DNA from: Eubacteriaceae bacterium
Lineage (GTDB): Bacteria; Bacillota; Clostridia; Lachnospirales; Lachnospiraceae
Length of the DNA: 64,000 nt
Direction: 5' to 3'
NCBI GenBank assembly: GCA_910574015.1
Contig: CAJSYQ010000006.1
Location: 1 to 64,000 of the forward strand
A program made the translations under genes and the position numbers. The notes under the pieces were generated by a model. The model was not told the DNA's origin. It was given only the letters and a program-made list of their open reading frames with translations, and made no database searches. Positions 43,316 through 52,611 of the stretch are shown here, piece by piece (position 1 is the first letter of the stretch; each line of letters begins with the position of its first letter).

Positions 43316-44662
43316 TTATTTATTGGAGCGCTTCACGCTGCTCCATGTACCATACACTTTCTTCCCTTTGGAATCCTTCCGGTAAGTTCTTATCTTTACA
43401 TAACAATACTTACTCTTCCAGTTAATGATCGTAACTTTATTGTATTTACTGTGCATCGATCGCTTTTGCTTCGTAAGCTTTTTGTTGCTGCCGAATTTGT
43501 ACTGGTAACCGGCTGCATTTTTCACCTTTTTCGCAGTGACTGTCACCTGTTTGTTTTTCTTTTTCTTCACCGTGCTGACCACAGCCTTCGCCGGCTTGCT
43601 CACGGGTTTCGGTTTCTGCACCACCGGCTTATTCACCACAGGGAGCTTCGGAATTACTTCTACCACGGTTTTTCCGCAGTAATGACAGGTTCCGGTCTTA
43701 CTGCCGGCTGCCGCGGTGGTAGCCTGTTTCACCGTATATTTATCAATGAAGTGTGCGGAGGGATTCGCAGCTGCCGCAATGGGAGCCGTTCCTTTCTTTG
43801 CCTTGCAGATGATGCAAAAAGACGCTTTTCGTCCCGGCGATATACAGGAAACTGGATATTCCGTTCCCATCACTTCATAAAAATGCTCATGGTTCGTATA
43901 AAACTCAATAAGCGCCTCTGCATCCGCCTCTGCCAGCGCTTTCAGCCCCTCGTCCTCTGGTTTCGTAAGGTATGCCGCATCCGCCGCATTTGACAGAAAG
44001 GCATGTTCCACGATCATGGAGGGGACCCCCCACTTGACGCCGCCCTTGATCACTCCGTAGTAATCCGCTGTCGTGCCCGTATTGACTGCCTGTGTGTCCC
44101 AGTTATACTGGGCGTTCCAATATGTTTTGCTCTCGCTCTTCCTTGACTTCACACCGCGGCTGGCTGAGATCCCGGTCTTGTCATGGATCTTGGTGAGGAT
44201 CTTCATAGGCAGGCCGATGATCTGATACTTTGGCAGCACGGACTCCCAGATCTCTGCTCCGTTTGCAGTCAGTGACGAGGCGGAATTGAAATGCATGCTC
44301 AGCAGCAGATCCGCCTTCTTATCCCTAGCAAAGGCAGCGCGGTCAGCCAGAGACACCGCCTTGTCCGTCTCCCTGGTGAGATACACTTCAAACCGTCCAT
44401 CCTTCTCCAGTATCTCCTTTGTGTACTCGGCCACCTTCAATGAGAGATCCTTTTCCTTCACCTGTACAGTCACCGCCGGTCCTGACGCCGCCGTCTGGAT
44501 CACAGAAGCAGTAGTTCCCGCATCCGAACCACCGTGCCCGGGATCCAATACAATACAGATTTTTTTGTCTGCTGCCGCCCTCGCCGTACCGGCGGGGACA
44601 AATCCTATCATTCCCATGATCAGGGCCGCTATAAGCAGCCATGCTGTCTGTCTTCTCTTCAT
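43316..44662 (-). CDS. N-acetylmuramoyl-L-alanine amidase, secreted
   Basis: About 448 residues from ATG 44662 (GGAG upstream). A signal peptide (KRRQTAWLLIAALIMGMIGF, cleaved near ARA-A) precedes an Amidase_3 domain: VLDPGHGGSDAGT (zinc His), YLTRETD, LLSMHFNSAS (zinc His) and MIVEHAFLSN (catalytic Glu). A later region holds two CxxC pairs (SFCIICKA and GTCHYCGK) flanking about 40 residues. The basic C-terminal 95 residues, with KVKNAAGYQYKFGSNKKL and WSSVKR, resemble fibronectin-III-like repeats of clostridial surface proteins. It trims peptidoglycan stem peptides. Confidence 0.93.
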   Translation of the reverse strand: MKRRQTAWLLIAALIMGMIGFVPAGTARAAADKKICIVLDPGHGGSDAGTTASVIQTAASGPAVTVQVKEKDLSLKVAEYTKEILEKDGRFEVYLTRETDKAVSLADRAAFARDKKADLLLSMHFNSASSLTANGAEIWESVLPKYQIIGLPMKILTKIHDKTGISASRGVKSRKSESKTYWNAQYNWDTQAVNTGTTADYYGVIKGGVKWGVPSMIVEHAFLSNAADAAYLTKPEDEGLKALAEADAEALIEFYTNHEHFYEVMGTEYPVSCISPGRKASFCIICKAKKGTAPIAAAANPSAHFIDKYTVKQATTAAAGSKTGTCHYCGKTVVEVIPKLPVVNKPVVQKPKPVSKPAKAVVSTVKKKKNKQVTVTAKKVKNAAGYQYKFGSNKKLTKQKRSMHSKYNKVTIINWKSKYCYVKIRTYRKDSKGKKVYGTWSSVKRSNK

Positions 44663-44702
44663 AGCTTTCCACTCCTTTCCTGTTATGCGGTATATAAAAC
44701 AA

Positions 44703-44720
44703 CCGGGATGCCGTTCCCGG
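44703..44720 (-). other. Hairpin in the amidase leader
   Basis: CCGGGA (44703-44708) pairs with TCCCGG (44715-44720), 40 bases upstream of the amidase start. No T-run follows; it may affect mRNA stability. Confidence 0.4.
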
Positions 44721-44793
44721 CTCCCTTGAACTACCACAGTTATCAAAATCCTGATATCATTTTAACACGTACCTTTTTTTCGCGCAATATTCA

Positions 44794-44822
44794 TTGCAAA
44801 ATTTATTGAGATGTCCTATACT
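44794..44822 (+). promoter_or_regulatory. Promoter of the DUF951 gene
   Basis: TTGCAA (44794-44799) and TATACT (44817-44822) with 17 bases between, 51 bases upstream of the gene. Confidence 0.75.
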
Positions 44823-44872
44823 TTACTGTAAAAACTCCGCCGCAGACCTGGCGGAGCAAAGGAGTGAAGAGA

Positions 44873-45046
44873 ATGGAATTTTCCGTGGGACAGCATATAA
44901 AAATGAAGAAGCCCCACCCCTGCGGTGAGAACAGCTGGGAGATCCTCCGGGTGGGCATGGATTTCCGTCTAAAATGTCTTGGCTGCGGGCATCAGATCAT
45001 GATACCGCGCAAAACAGTAGAAAAAGGATTCCGGGGATTTATCTGA
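44873..45046 (+). CDS. DUF951-family small protein
   Basis: 57 residues from ATG 44873, eight bases after AAAGGAG. HPCGENSWEILRVGMDFRL and CLGCGHQIMIPR give the conserved C..CxxC pattern of DUF951, a probable small zinc-binding, OB-like RNA-associated protein. It commonly lies just upstream of rpsF in Firmicutes, as here, 150 bases ahead. Function is not established. Confidence 0.9.
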   Translation: MEFSVGQHIKMKKPHPCGENSWEILRVGMDFRLKCLGCGHQIMIPRKTVEKGFRGFI

Positions 45047-45072
45047 CAGCCTCATATGAAGGCAAATTTTCC

Positions 45073-45101
45073 TTGCTTTTCCTGCCCGTCCATGCTATAC
45101 T
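45073..45101 (+). promoter_or_regulatory. Promoter of rpsF-ssb-rpsR
   Basis: TTGCTT (45073-45078) and TATACT (45096-45101), 17 bases apart. Confidence 0.8.
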
Positions 45102-45135
45102 GTATATCCGTGATGTAAAAATCATTTTCCTTGTT

Positions 45136-45166
45136 CTTTCCCGATAGTCCCATATCCTGGGGAAGA
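45136..45166 (+). promoter_or_regulatory. Candidate S6:S18 leader motif in the rpsF mRNA
   Basis: CCCA (45149-45152) pairs with TGGG (45158-45161). An outer stem, CTTTC with GAAG (45136-45140 with 45162-45165), leaves the one-sided bulge CCGATAG (45141-45147). The S6:S18 complex is known to recognise a leader RNA with an unpaired CCG in such a bulge, and the position is right. Stems are short. Confidence 0.45.
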
Positions 45167-45196
45167 GCCAGAGACCAAAAGGAGGTACAGGCAACT

Positions 45197-45484
45197 ATGA
45201 ATAAGTATGAATTAGCTTTAGTTGTTAGTGCAAAAGTTGAGGACGAAGTAAGAAACGCCACCGTCGAAAAGGCAAAAGAGTATATCACTACCTTTGGCGG
45301 AACTATTACAAACGTCGATGAATGGGGCAAGAAAAAACTTGCTTATGAAATTCAGAAGATGAGTGAAGGCTTTTATTACTTTATTCAGTTCGATTCCGAG
45401 CCGGATACGCCCGGTGAACTGGAACAGAGACTTCGCATTATGGACAACGTGCTCAGATACTTATGCGTGAAACAGGAGGCATAA
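45197..45484 (+). CDS. rpsF: 30S ribosomal protein S6
   Basis: 95 residues from ATG 45197 with AAGGAGG upstream. It begins MNKYELALVVSAKVEDEVR and contains WGKKKLAYEIQKMSEGFYYF, diagnostic for S6. It binds 16S rRNA with S18 in the 30S platform. First gene of rpsF-ssb-rpsR, 18 nt before ssb. Confidence 0.98.
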   Translation: MNKYELALVVSAKVEDEVRNATVEKAKEYITTFGGTITNVDEWGKKKLAYEIQKMSEGFYYFIQFDSEPDTPGELEQRLRIMDNVLRYLCVKQEA

Positions 45485-45502
45485 GATAAGGAGGAGTCTT
45501 CC

Positions 45503-45952
45503 ATGAATAAGGTAATTTTGATGGGTAATCTTACCCGCGACCCTGAGATTCGTTACAGTCAGGGTGAAAATTCACTGGCAATTGCTCGTTTTAGTATCGC
45601 AGTCAACCGCCGGTTCTCCCGTCAGGGCGACACCGACACCGATTTCTTCAACTGTACCGCTTTCGGCAAGCAGGCAGAATTCGTTGAGAGATATTTCAAA
45701 CAGGGTTCCCGCATGCTGCTGTCCGGACGCGTACAGAACGACAATTACACCAACAAAAACGGTGAAAAGGTCTACAGTGTTCAGATCATCGCAGAGGAAA
45801 TAGAATTTGCGGAGCGCAAAAGCACTGCCGACGCCAATGCGGCGTCAGCCACAAGTAATTTCGGAGGCGGCGCACCTCAGCCCACAGCGGCGGCAAATGA
45901 TGATTTCATGAACATTCCAGACGGAATCGAAGACGGACTGCCATTCAACTAA
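45503..45952 (+). CDS. ssb: Single-stranded DNA-binding protein
   Basis: 149 residues. The OB fold reads MNKVILMGNLTRDPEIRYSQ, IARFSIAVNRRF, FFNCTAFGKQAEFVERYF and VYSVQIIAEEIEFAE. The C-terminus ends with the acidic tip GLPF preceded by DGIEDG, the usual contact point for replication proteins. AAGGAGG precedes the ATG. It is conserved between rpsF and rpsR. Confidence 0.98.
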   Translation: MNKVILMGNLTRDPEIRYSQGENSLAIARFSIAVNRRFSRQGDTDTDFFNCTAFGKQAEFVERYFKQGSRMLLSGRVQNDNYTNKNGEKVYSVQIIAEEIEFAERKSTADANAASATSNFGGGAPQPTAAANDDFMNIPDGIEDGLPFN

Positions 45953-46039
45953 TATTAAGGTTCCGCTTAATATTAGCTGTACCAGACAGTCTGATCCGTT
46001 ACTTCGGACAGACAGGATTTTATAAGGAGGTTAGTTAAG

Positions 46040-46303
46040 ATGGCTTACAATAAAGACAGAGGCGATTCTCCCATGAGAAGGAGAGGTCCCCGCAGAAGAA
46101 AAAAAGTATGTGCATTCTGCTCTGACAAAGAGCATGACTATATCGATTACAAAGATACAGCCAAGCTGAAAAGATATATGTCTGAGAGGGGCAAGATTCT
46201 TCCAAGAAGAATCACCGGTACATGCGCAAAGCATCAGCGGGCTCTCACGGTAGCGATCAAACGTGCCCGCCACGTTTCCCTGATGCCGTATACCCTTGAT
46301 TAA
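46040..46303 (+). CDS. rpsR: 30S ribosomal protein S18
   Basis: 87 residues. It contains [23 protein letters not shown] and [29 protein letters not shown]. The CxxC plus C-x-x-H arrangement indicates a zinc-binding (C+) form of S18. AAGGAGG precedes the ATG. Last gene of the operon, followed by a terminator. Confidence 0.98.
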   Translation: MAYNKDRGDSPMRRRGPRRRKKVCAFCSDKEHDYIDYKDTAKLKRYMSERGKILPRRITGTCAKHQRALTVAIKRARHVSLMPYTLD

Positions 46304-46340
46304 TAAGACCCGGCTCAGCTGAAAAAAATAAGGTTTTATC

Positions 46341-46380
46341 AAAAATAGCACTGAAGCTTCACTCCTTCAGTGCTATTTTT
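46341..46380. terminator. Bidirectional terminator after rpsR
   Basis: AGCACTGAAG (46347-46356) pairs with 46365-46374. Five A on the left and five T on the right make it symmetrical. It stops rpsF-ssb-rpsR and the convergent zinc-ribbon gene ending at 46415. Confidence 0.9.
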
Positions 46381-46414
46381 TGTGATGTTCTTTATACCCT
46401 TATCCCCGCCGGGA

Positions 46415-47329
46415 TCATTTCGCAGTCTTCCCATCCTTCTTTTCATACAGCTTTATCTTCCGCATCACAAATCCATACTTAGCCGTTTCGTCCCTGTCCA
46501 CATAGACGGTATATTTCTGAAAATACCCTTTGTCCTTCTTATCCCGCTGGGATACCAGCCCCGCATTTACGATCATGCGGTATCTGCCCTCCTTGTACTC
46601 AATGACCTTCTCCGTTTTCATACTGTAGGTTTTTCCGGTAATCCGGCTTACATTATAAAAAATCGTAGTCCCGGATTTCACAAAAACATAATCCGGAAAT
46701 CTTCCGCTGTAGGCAAACTTATACTTCGCATGTTCCCCAAAGAGATCCTTCACCTCTTTTTTTGTCTTCTTCTCTACTTCTGCAAAAGGCGTTCCATACT
46801 TCACCTTTTGATCCAGATAATAGAGGTTATACAAAGACATCATCGTGGCAGACGTGTCGTCCCATTTGAATGCATGTCTCCCGTTTTCATAATAAGAAGC
46901 ACTAAAGGAAAGAAATGGCCGGATCCTCGTCGCCAGCTCCTTCAGCTCCGTCTTCACAGAGTCTGTTGCATCCAGCGGGTATACCACCGCCGGCGCCGGA
47001 GTCGGAGTTGGTTCCGGGGTCGGCTCTGGTTCCGCCGCTGGTTCAGAAGCACTGGCTGGTCCATTGTTATCCGGGGACTCGTCCCCCATGGCAATGTTTT
47101 CCGTTCCCGGCTCCGCCGTCTCTTTGTTCCTGAGCTTTGAAAGGTCCAGTCTCCCCGTCATGATCATCCATGTCATAACAGATGCCGCCGCCACGATAAT
47201 GACAGCGATGGTGCTTCCCACAATGGCGCGGCTGGCAAACAGCCGCTGCCACACCGTCGTCCTCTGGCCACAGCGGTAGCAGAATTCATCATCGCTCCGC
47301 AGCTCGGTCCCACACTTTTTACACTTCAT
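46415..47329 (-). CDS. Zinc-ribbon membrane protein with extracellular domain
   Basis: About 304 residues from ATG 47329 (GGAGG upstream). An N-terminal zinc ribbon (MKCKKCGTELRSDDEFCYRCG) is cytoplasmic. One transmembrane helix (AIVGSTIAVIIVAAASVMTW, about 37-57) follows. Then comes a Ser/Pro/Glu-rich linker (SEPAAEPEPTPEPTPTPAP) and an extracellular domain of about 190 residues with repeated beta strands. No family name recognised for the domain. Such zinc-ribbon-TM-domain proteins are abundant in Lachnospiraceae; function unknown. Divergent from gdpP. Confidence 0.8.
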   Translation of the reverse strand: MKCKKCGTELRSDDEFCYRCGQRTTVWQRLFASRAIVGSTIAVIIVAAASVMTWMIMTGRLDLSKLRNKETAEPGTENIAMGDESPDNNGPASASEPAAEPEPTPEPTPTPAPAVVYPLDATDSVKTELKELATRIRPFLSFSASYYENGRHAFKWDDTSATMMSLYNLYYLDQKVKYGTPFAEVEKKTKKEVKDLFGEHAKYKFAYSGRFPDYVFVKSGTTIFYNVSRITGKTYSMKTEKVIEYKEGRYRMIVNAGLVSQRDKKDKGYFQKYTVYVDRDETAKYGFVMRKIKLYEKKDGKTAK

Positions 47330-47429
47330 AATTACCTCCATTTCAAACCACACTTATTGTTCTCACATCACTCCATAATTATTATGCTATTATCATACAC
47401 GATTCCCAACGGAATTTCAACATTTGCAT

Positions 47430-47458
47430 TTGTAAAGCATAGAAAATCATGTTATAAT
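47430..47458 (+). promoter_or_regulatory. Promoter of gdpP-rplI-dnaB
   Basis: TTGTAA (47430-47435) and TATAAT (47453-47458), 17 bases apart, 49 bases upstream of gdpP. Confidence 0.78.
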
Positions 47459-47506
47459 AGTTACTGCTTATACCCATTGGGAACTTGTACGCAGGGAGGT
47501 GTCAAT

Positions 47507-49564
47507 ATGACAGATAATAAAATCCGGGGAACTCTCCGCTCATATCTGCGCTGGCCGCTGATGTTAGGGATCCTTCTGATTGTAATGAATATCCAGATCT
47601 ATACCGTAAGCCTGAGAGCCGGGTTTATCATGTCCGCTTACACCGCGGTCTATCTGCTCATCGCCCTGCTCCTTTACCATTTTAAACGCCGCGCCCTGCT
47701 GCATGACCTGATCGACTACTCCATGCGGTTCCATGTGACAGTGAACACGGTTGCGTCGAATCTGGATCTCCCCATTGCGGTAGCGGGACCGGATTACCGC
47801 TGTATCTGGGAAAACAAACAGTTTCGTGCAAAATTCTCTTCTTCCCAGAGAAAACGGTTTCATATCAGCTCCGCCATCCCGGCCATCTCTGAATCCTCTT
47901 TCCCTGACAGTACGGAATCAACAGGTGAGATACACTTCCATGACGAGGATGTCTACTACAAAGTGATCATCCAGCGGGTGGATCTTGAGAAGGCACCGGA
48001 ACCAGCCAGAGAGAATGCAGGAGAACTCGGTCTTGGCGACACGCTGTACGCCCTTTTTGTTTACGACGAGACAGAGATCGTTCATTATATACGTGAAAAC
48101 TATGACCAGCGTCTGGATGTGGGGCTTCTCTATATTGACAATTACGAAGAATCCCTGGCCATGGTGGATGATGTGCGCCGCTCACTGCTGGCTGCCCTGA
48201 TCGACCGGAAGATCAACAAATATATGCTGAATATCGACGCCATCACCCGCAAGCTGGAAAAGGACAAGTACATTTTCCTGTTCCGGCACAAATTTCTCTC
48301 GCAGCTGCAGTCGGACAAGTTTGCCCTGCTGGATGAGGTTCGAAACATCAGCGTGGGGGAGGATGTATCCGTCACCATCAGTATCGGCATCGGCATACAG
48401 GGAGATACATTCCGCAAGCGTCAGGAATATGCCCGCAGCGCCATTGACCTTGCCCTCGCCCGGGGCGGCGATCAGGTAGTGGTAAAGGCAAAGGATAATA
48501 TTCTGTATTATGGCGGCAAGAGCATCCAGAAAGAAAAAAATACCCGGGTCAAAGCCCGGGTCAAAGCGCACGCCCTCCGGGATTCCATAGAGGCGGCGGA
48601 TAAGGTGGTCATTATGGGGCATACCATTCCCGATGTGGACGCCATCGGAAGCGCCATCGGCATTTACCGCATCACCCAGGTTCTGGGCAAGCCGGTACGC
48701 ATCGTGATCAATCAGGTTACCTCTTCTCTCGCCCCCCTTCTTGAGCTGTTCCGGGACAACCGGGACTACCCGGAAAATCTTTTTGTCCGAAGTGAGGAAG
48801 CGAGGGAATTTATCGGCGGCGGCAGCGGGGTCCTGCTGATCGTGGTGGACGTGAACCGTCCTTCCTACACGGATGCCCCGGAACTTTTATCCCTGGTAAG
48901 CTCCCTTGTCGTCATCGACCATCACCGGCAGACTGGGGAATTTTTCGAAAATCCCACGCTGTCCTATGTAGAGCCCTTCGCCTCCTCCTCCTGCGAGATG
49001 GTGGCCGAGATCCTGCAGTATGCCGGCGACGAGATCCACCTGAAGGCAGCCGAAGCGGACGCTCTCTATGCCGGGATCATGGTGGATACAAATAACTTCA
49101 TGAACAAACCGGGTGTCCGCACCTTTGAAGCAGTGGCTTATCTGCGCCGCAGCGGCGCCGATATCCTCCGGATCCGCAAAATGTTCCGCTCCGACCTGGC
49201 CGAGTACCGGGTCCGGGCCGAGGCGATACAGAATACGCAGTTATTTATGAATTCTTTCGCCATAGCGCCATGTAACGCCGACAACTGTGCTTCACCCACC
49301 ATCGTGGGCGCCAAGATCGCCGACGATCTGCTGGACATCAACGGGATGAAGGCAACCTTCGTCCTGACTGCCTATGAGGGGAAAATTTATATCAGCGCCC
49401 GTTCCATCGACGAACTAAATGTTCAGGTCGTCATGGAGAAACTGGGAGGCGGCGGACATATTTCCAGTGCCGGGGCACAGCTGACGGACTGTACCTTACA
49501 CGAGGCCGCAGATAAGATCCGGAATATATTAACGAAAATGAAAGAAGAAGGTGACATAGAATGA
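47507..49564 (+). CDS. gdpP: Cyclic-di-AMP phosphodiesterase GdpP
   Basis: About 685 residues from ATG 47507 (GGGAGG upstream). Two transmembrane helices (about 16-55) lead to a PAS-like domain, a degenerate GGDEF domain ([16 protein letters not shown]) and a DHH-DHHA1 phosphoesterase with [26 protein letters not shown] and [13 protein letters not shown]. It hydrolyses c-di-AMP, so it affects osmotic balance and wall stress tolerance. The stop overlaps the rplI start by four bases (ATGA), the conserved gdpP-rplI order. Confidence 0.96.
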   Translation: MTDNKIRGTLRSYLRWPLMLGILLIVMNIQIYTVSLRAGFIMSAYTAVYLLIALLLYHFKRRALLHDLIDYSMRFHVTVNTVASNLDLPIAVAGPDYRCIWENKQFRAKFSSSQRKRFHISSAIPAISESSFPDSTESTGEIHFHDEDVYYKVIIQRVDLEKAPEPARENAGELGLGDTLYALFVYDETEIVHYIRENYDQRLDVGLLYIDNYEESLAMVDDVRRSLLAALIDRKINKYMLNIDAITRKLEKDKYIFLFRHKFLSQLQSDKFALLDEVRNISVGEDVSVTISIGIGIQGDTFRKRQEYARSAIDLALARGGDQVVVKAKDNILYYGGKSIQKEKNTRVKARVKAHALRDSIEAADKVVIMGHTIPDVDAIGSAIGIYRITQVLGKPVRIVINQVTSSLAPLLELFRDNRDYPENLFVRSEEAREFIGGGSGVLLIVVDVNRPSYTDAPELLSLVSSLVVIDHHRQTGEFFENPTLSYVEPFASSSCEMVAEILQYAGDEIHLKAAEADALYAGIMVDTNNFMNKPGVRTFEAVAYLRRSGADILRIRKMFRSDLAEYRVRAEAIQNTQLFMNSFAIAPCNADNCASPTIVGAKIADDLLDINGMKATFVLTAYEGKIYISARSIDELNVQVVMEKLGGGGHISSAGAQLTDCTLHEAADKIRNILTKMKEEGDIE

Positions 49565-50007
49565 AAGTAATCTTATTACAGGATGTAAAATCATTAGGGA
49601 AAAAGGACGCCATCGTAGAGGTAAACGACGGGTATGCCAGAAACTTTATATTCAAGAAAAATCTAGGCATCGAGGCATCACCAAAAAATCTCAACGACCT
49701 GAAGCTCCGGCAGAAAAATGAGGACAAGGTCGCCGCAGAAAATCTGGAGGCTGCCAGGGAATTCGCGGCAGAGATTGCAGAAAAATCCGTAGAGATGGCT
49801 ATAAAAGCCGGACAGGACGGCCGGGTATTCGGCTCCGTCTCCACTAAGGAGATTGCCGCCGCTGCTAAAGATCAGCTTGGCTATGATCTGGACAAGAAAA
49901 AAATGCAGCTGCGGGAACCCATCAAAAATCTTGGCACCTATATGGTACCGATCCGCCTTCATCCGAAAGTAACCGCGGAACTCAAGGTAGTAGTAAAGGC
50001 CCGATAA
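49561..50007 (+). CDS. rplI: 50S ribosomal protein L9
   Basis: 148 residues. N-terminal [30 protein letters not shown] with the usual GYARNFL-type motif, a long connecting helix (about 40-75), and a C-terminal domain ending [13 protein letters not shown]9 spans the L1 stalk base. Coupled to gdpP by an ATGA overlap; 43 nt before dnaB. Confidence 0.98.
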   Translation: MKVILLQDVKSLGKKDAIVEVNDGYARNFIFKKNLGIEASPKNLNDLKLRQKNEDKVAAENLEAAREFAAEIAEKSVEMAIKAGQDGRVFGSVSTKEIAAAAKDQLGYDLDKKKMQLREPIKNLGTYMVPIRLHPKVTAELKVVVKAR

Positions 50008-50050
50008 CACCTGCAGGATCCTATACATCAGAAAGGGAGAGTCGTACACT

Positions 50051-51400
50051 ATGGATGAGGCAGTTATCAAAAGGATCATGCCCAACAATCCTGAGGCAGA
50101 GCAGTCCGTCATCGGCTCCATGCTGATGGATCAGGAGGCAGTTATTCTTGCGTCTGAAAAACTGGTGGAGGATGATTTTTACAATCCCCGTTTCCGGACA
50201 CTTTTCGCCGCCATCATTAAATTATTTCATTCCGGCAGCCCGGTGGATCTGATCACCCTCAGCGACCAGCTGAAATCTGACCATGTGCCGGAAGAAATCG
50301 GCAGCCTGGAATTCATCAGCAATATCATATCCTCTGTCCCCACCTCGGCCAATGTGAAGTACTATGCGGAGATCGTGGAACAGAAATCCTTTATGCGCAG
50401 GCTGATCCGGATGACCGAGGGCATCACCAACCGGTGCTATCAGGATGCCGGGGAGCTGGATGCGCTCATCGAGGACACAGAGCGGGAAATCTTCCAGCTG
50501 GTGAACAGCCACAGTACATCGGAAGATTTCACCCCCATCAATGAGATCGCACTGGAGACGCTGGAAAATATACAGAGCGCCGCTATGAGCACCGGTTCGG
50601 TAACCGGGATCTCCACTGGTTTTCGCGATCTGGATTACCGCACGGCGGGTCTGCAGCCGTCAGACCTGATCCTGATCGCCGCCAGGCCATCCATGGGTAA
50701 GACGGCATTCGCCCTGAATATCGCTGAATATGTGGCTATGATCAACCATATTCCCACGGCAGTATTCAGCCTGGAGATGTCCAAGATCCAGCTGGCAAAA
50801 CGTCTCATCTCCATGAACTCCAAAGTAGATTCCCAGCACATCCGTACCGGAACGCTGGAGGATGACGAGTGGGCCAGGATTACAGAGAGTTCTATTATTC
50901 TGGGAGAATCTTCTCTGGTCATCGACGATACCCCCGGCATCTCCATAAACGAACTCCGCAGCAAATGCCGCAAGCTGAAGACGGAACGGGGACTGGGACT
51001 CATTATGATCGATTATCTGCAGCTGATGTCAGGAAACAGCGGCAGCAAAAATATTTCCCGTCAGCAGGAAATCTCCGATATCTCACGCTCCCTGAAAGCT
51101 CTCGCCCGGGAGATGAACTGCCCTGTCATCGCCCTGTCACAGCTCAGCCGGGAGGTGGAAAAACGTGAGGATAAACGTCCGATCCTGTCTGATCTCCGGG
51201 AATCGGGAGCCATCGAACAGGACGCCGATGTCGTTATGTTTTTGTACCGGGATGAATATTATACAAAGGACGCCTCTCAGAAGAAGGGCGTGACGGAAGT
51301 GATCATTGGAAAGCAGCGTAACGGCCCTACCTGTACGGTGGAACTGAAATGGCTGGGCCAGTACACGAAGTTCGCCAATCTGGAATATATCAAGGAATAG
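50051..51400 (+). CDS. dnaB: Replicative DNA helicase DnaB
   Basis: 449 residues. The N-terminal helical domain (NNPEAEQSVIGSMLMDQEAV) and RecA-like C-terminal ATPase: Walker A AARPSMGKTAFALNIA (about 215-230), AVFSLEMSKIQLAKRL, Walker B GLIMIDYLQLM and the arginine-finger region SDLRESGAIEQDADVV. It unwinds the fork as a hexamer. AGAAAGGGAG precedes the ATG. Third gene of the gdpP operon. Confidence 0.98.
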   Translation: MDEAVIKRIMPNNPEAEQSVIGSMLMDQEAVILASEKLVEDDFYNPRFRTLFAAIIKLFHSGSPVDLITLSDQLKSDHVPEEIGSLEFISNIISSVPTSANVKYYAEIVEQKSFMRRLIRMTEGITNRCYQDAGELDALIEDTEREIFQLVNSHSTSEDFTPINEIALETLENIQSAAMSTGSVTGISTGFRDLDYRTAGLQPSDLILIAARPSMGKTAFALNIAEYVAMINHIPTAVFSLEMSKIQLAKRLISMNSKVDSQHIRTGTLEDDEWARITESSIILGESSLVIDDTPGISINELRSKCRKLKTERGLGLIMIDYLQLMSGNSGSKNISRQQEISDISRSLKALAREMNCPVIALSQLSREVEKREDKRPILSDLRESGAIEQDADVVMFLYRDEYYTKDASQKKGVTEVIIGKQRNGPTCTVELKWLGQYTKFANLEYIKE

Positions 51401-51489
51401 AACCGGCGGAATCTTGTCATATGATGACACAATGTGGCATACGTTTTCTGGTATTTTTTGTCATTTACCAGATTTCGTCATTTTTCTCA

Positions 51490-51498
51490 TGTTATAAT
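51490..51498 (+). promoter_or_regulatory. Extended -10 promoter for the MerR-type gene
   Basis: TG-N-TATAAT at 51490-51498, with no good -35 at the usual distance. The TG element may compensate. Confidence 0.55.
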
Positions 51499-51530
51499 TG
51501 AGAAAAAACAAGCCACAGGAGGGTAATCGT

Positions 51531-52136
51531 ATGGACAAGATACATTACATAATTTCAGACGCTGCCAAAGAGCTTCATGTCGAAGCTCACGTACTGCGCT
51601 ACTGGGAAGAAGAGCTGGCACTGAAGATTCCCCGAAATAATATGGGGCACCGTATCTATGGTGCAAAAGAGATGGAGCTGTTCCGGCAGATCATGCGGTG
51701 GAAGGAAGAGGGCCTCTCCCTGAAGGAGATCCAGCTTAAATGCACCCCGTATTGTTCTTCCGAACCGGGCCGGGATAATCTTCAGGTGATCCAGTATCCC
51801 GGCGAGAGCGCCGTTGTAACAGAACCGCGCCCCTCCAATGATGAAAAAATGACGCAGTTCAAACAGATCCTGGGACGGATCGTGACAGATGCCATCCGGG
51901 ATAATTCGGAGGAGCTGACGGCAGATATCGCGAATAATGTATCCGATCACGTCAATAAGGAACTGGATTACCTCTTCCGGGAAAGGGAAGAGGCTGACGA
52001 ACAGCGGTTCCGTAAGCTGGACGAGACCATCCGCAATCTGCAGAAGGCAAGACAGGAGGCTGCGGCCGCCCAGATCCAGGAGGTCAAAACAAAGAACCGG
52101 CGGCGTTTCAGTAAACACAAACAGACCAAGCAATGA
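51531..52136 (+). CDS. MerR-type HTH protein with coiled coil
   Basis: 201 residues from ATG 51531 (AGGAGGG upstream). A MerR-like winged helix (SDAAKELHVEAHVLRYWEEE, NNMGHRIYGAKEMELFRQI) is followed by a linker and a long coiled coil (about 120-190, KELDYLFREREEADEQRF) with a basic end (TKNRRRFSKHKQTKQ). It lacks the effector domain of metal-sensing MerR proteins. RacA-type chromosome-anchoring proteins share this layout, so a DNA-organising role is possible. An extended -10 (TGT-TATAAT, 51490-51498) lies 33 bases upstream. Confidence 0.82.
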   Translation: MDKIHYIISDAAKELHVEAHVLRYWEEELALKIPRNNMGHRIYGAKEMELFRQIMRWKEEGLSLKEIQLKCTPYCSSEPGRDNLQVIQYPGESAVVTEPRPSNDEKMTQFKQILGRIVTDAIRDNSEELTADIANNVSDHVNKELDYLFREREEADEQRFRKLDETIRNLQKARQEAAAAQIQEVKTKNRRRFSKHKQTKQ

Positions 52137-52147
52137 AATGAGGATAT

Positions 52148-52588
52148 ATGAACCAATCAGATAACTTACTTGAGGAAATACACAATTCCTTCCCTGTGGG
52201 GAGCAGGGATATCCGAACCTATTCGCCCCTTGCACTGGCTTACCTGGGGGACGCTGTATTTGAGATCATGATCCGCACCCTTATTACGGAACGTACCGGA
52301 GGACCGGTAAAAAATCTCCACAAGCGGACAAGCGCTCTTGTGAACGCAGGAGCCCAGGCAAAGCTTGCGGCCTCCATGCAGGAGCAGCTGACGGAGGAAG
52401 AGCTGACCGCCTTCCGGCACGGCAGGAACGCCAAGGCATCCTCTGTGGCAAAGAACGCTGACATTCATGATTACCGCAATGCCACCGGGCTGGAAGCCCT
52501 TTTTGGATATCTGTATCTCACCGGCAGGTCAGGAAGAGCCGTGAAATTATTGAAATACGCATTCGAACAGCTGGATATCACAATCTGA
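52148..52588 (+). CDS. mrnC: Mini-ribonuclease III
   Basis: 146 residues. It is a single RNase III catalytic domain without dsRNA-binding domain: ALAYLGDAVFEIMIRTLI (signature with Glu/Asp), HKRTSALVNAGAQAKL, and RNAKASSVAKNADIHDYRNATGLEALFGYLYL with the second acidic set. It matures 23S rRNA precursors. It begins 11 nt after the MerR gene and precedes rlmB by 23 nt, as in many Clostridia, although cysS, often upstream, is absent here. Confidence 0.96.
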   Translation: MNQSDNLLEEIHNSFPVGSRDIRTYSPLALAYLGDAVFEIMIRTLITERTGGPVKNLHKRTSALVNAGAQAKLAASMQEQLTEEELTAFRHGRNAKASSVAKNADIHDYRNATGLEALFGYLYLTGRSGRAVKLLKYAFEQLDITI

Positions 52589-52611
52589 GTGAAGAAACAA
52601 GGGAGGAAAGC

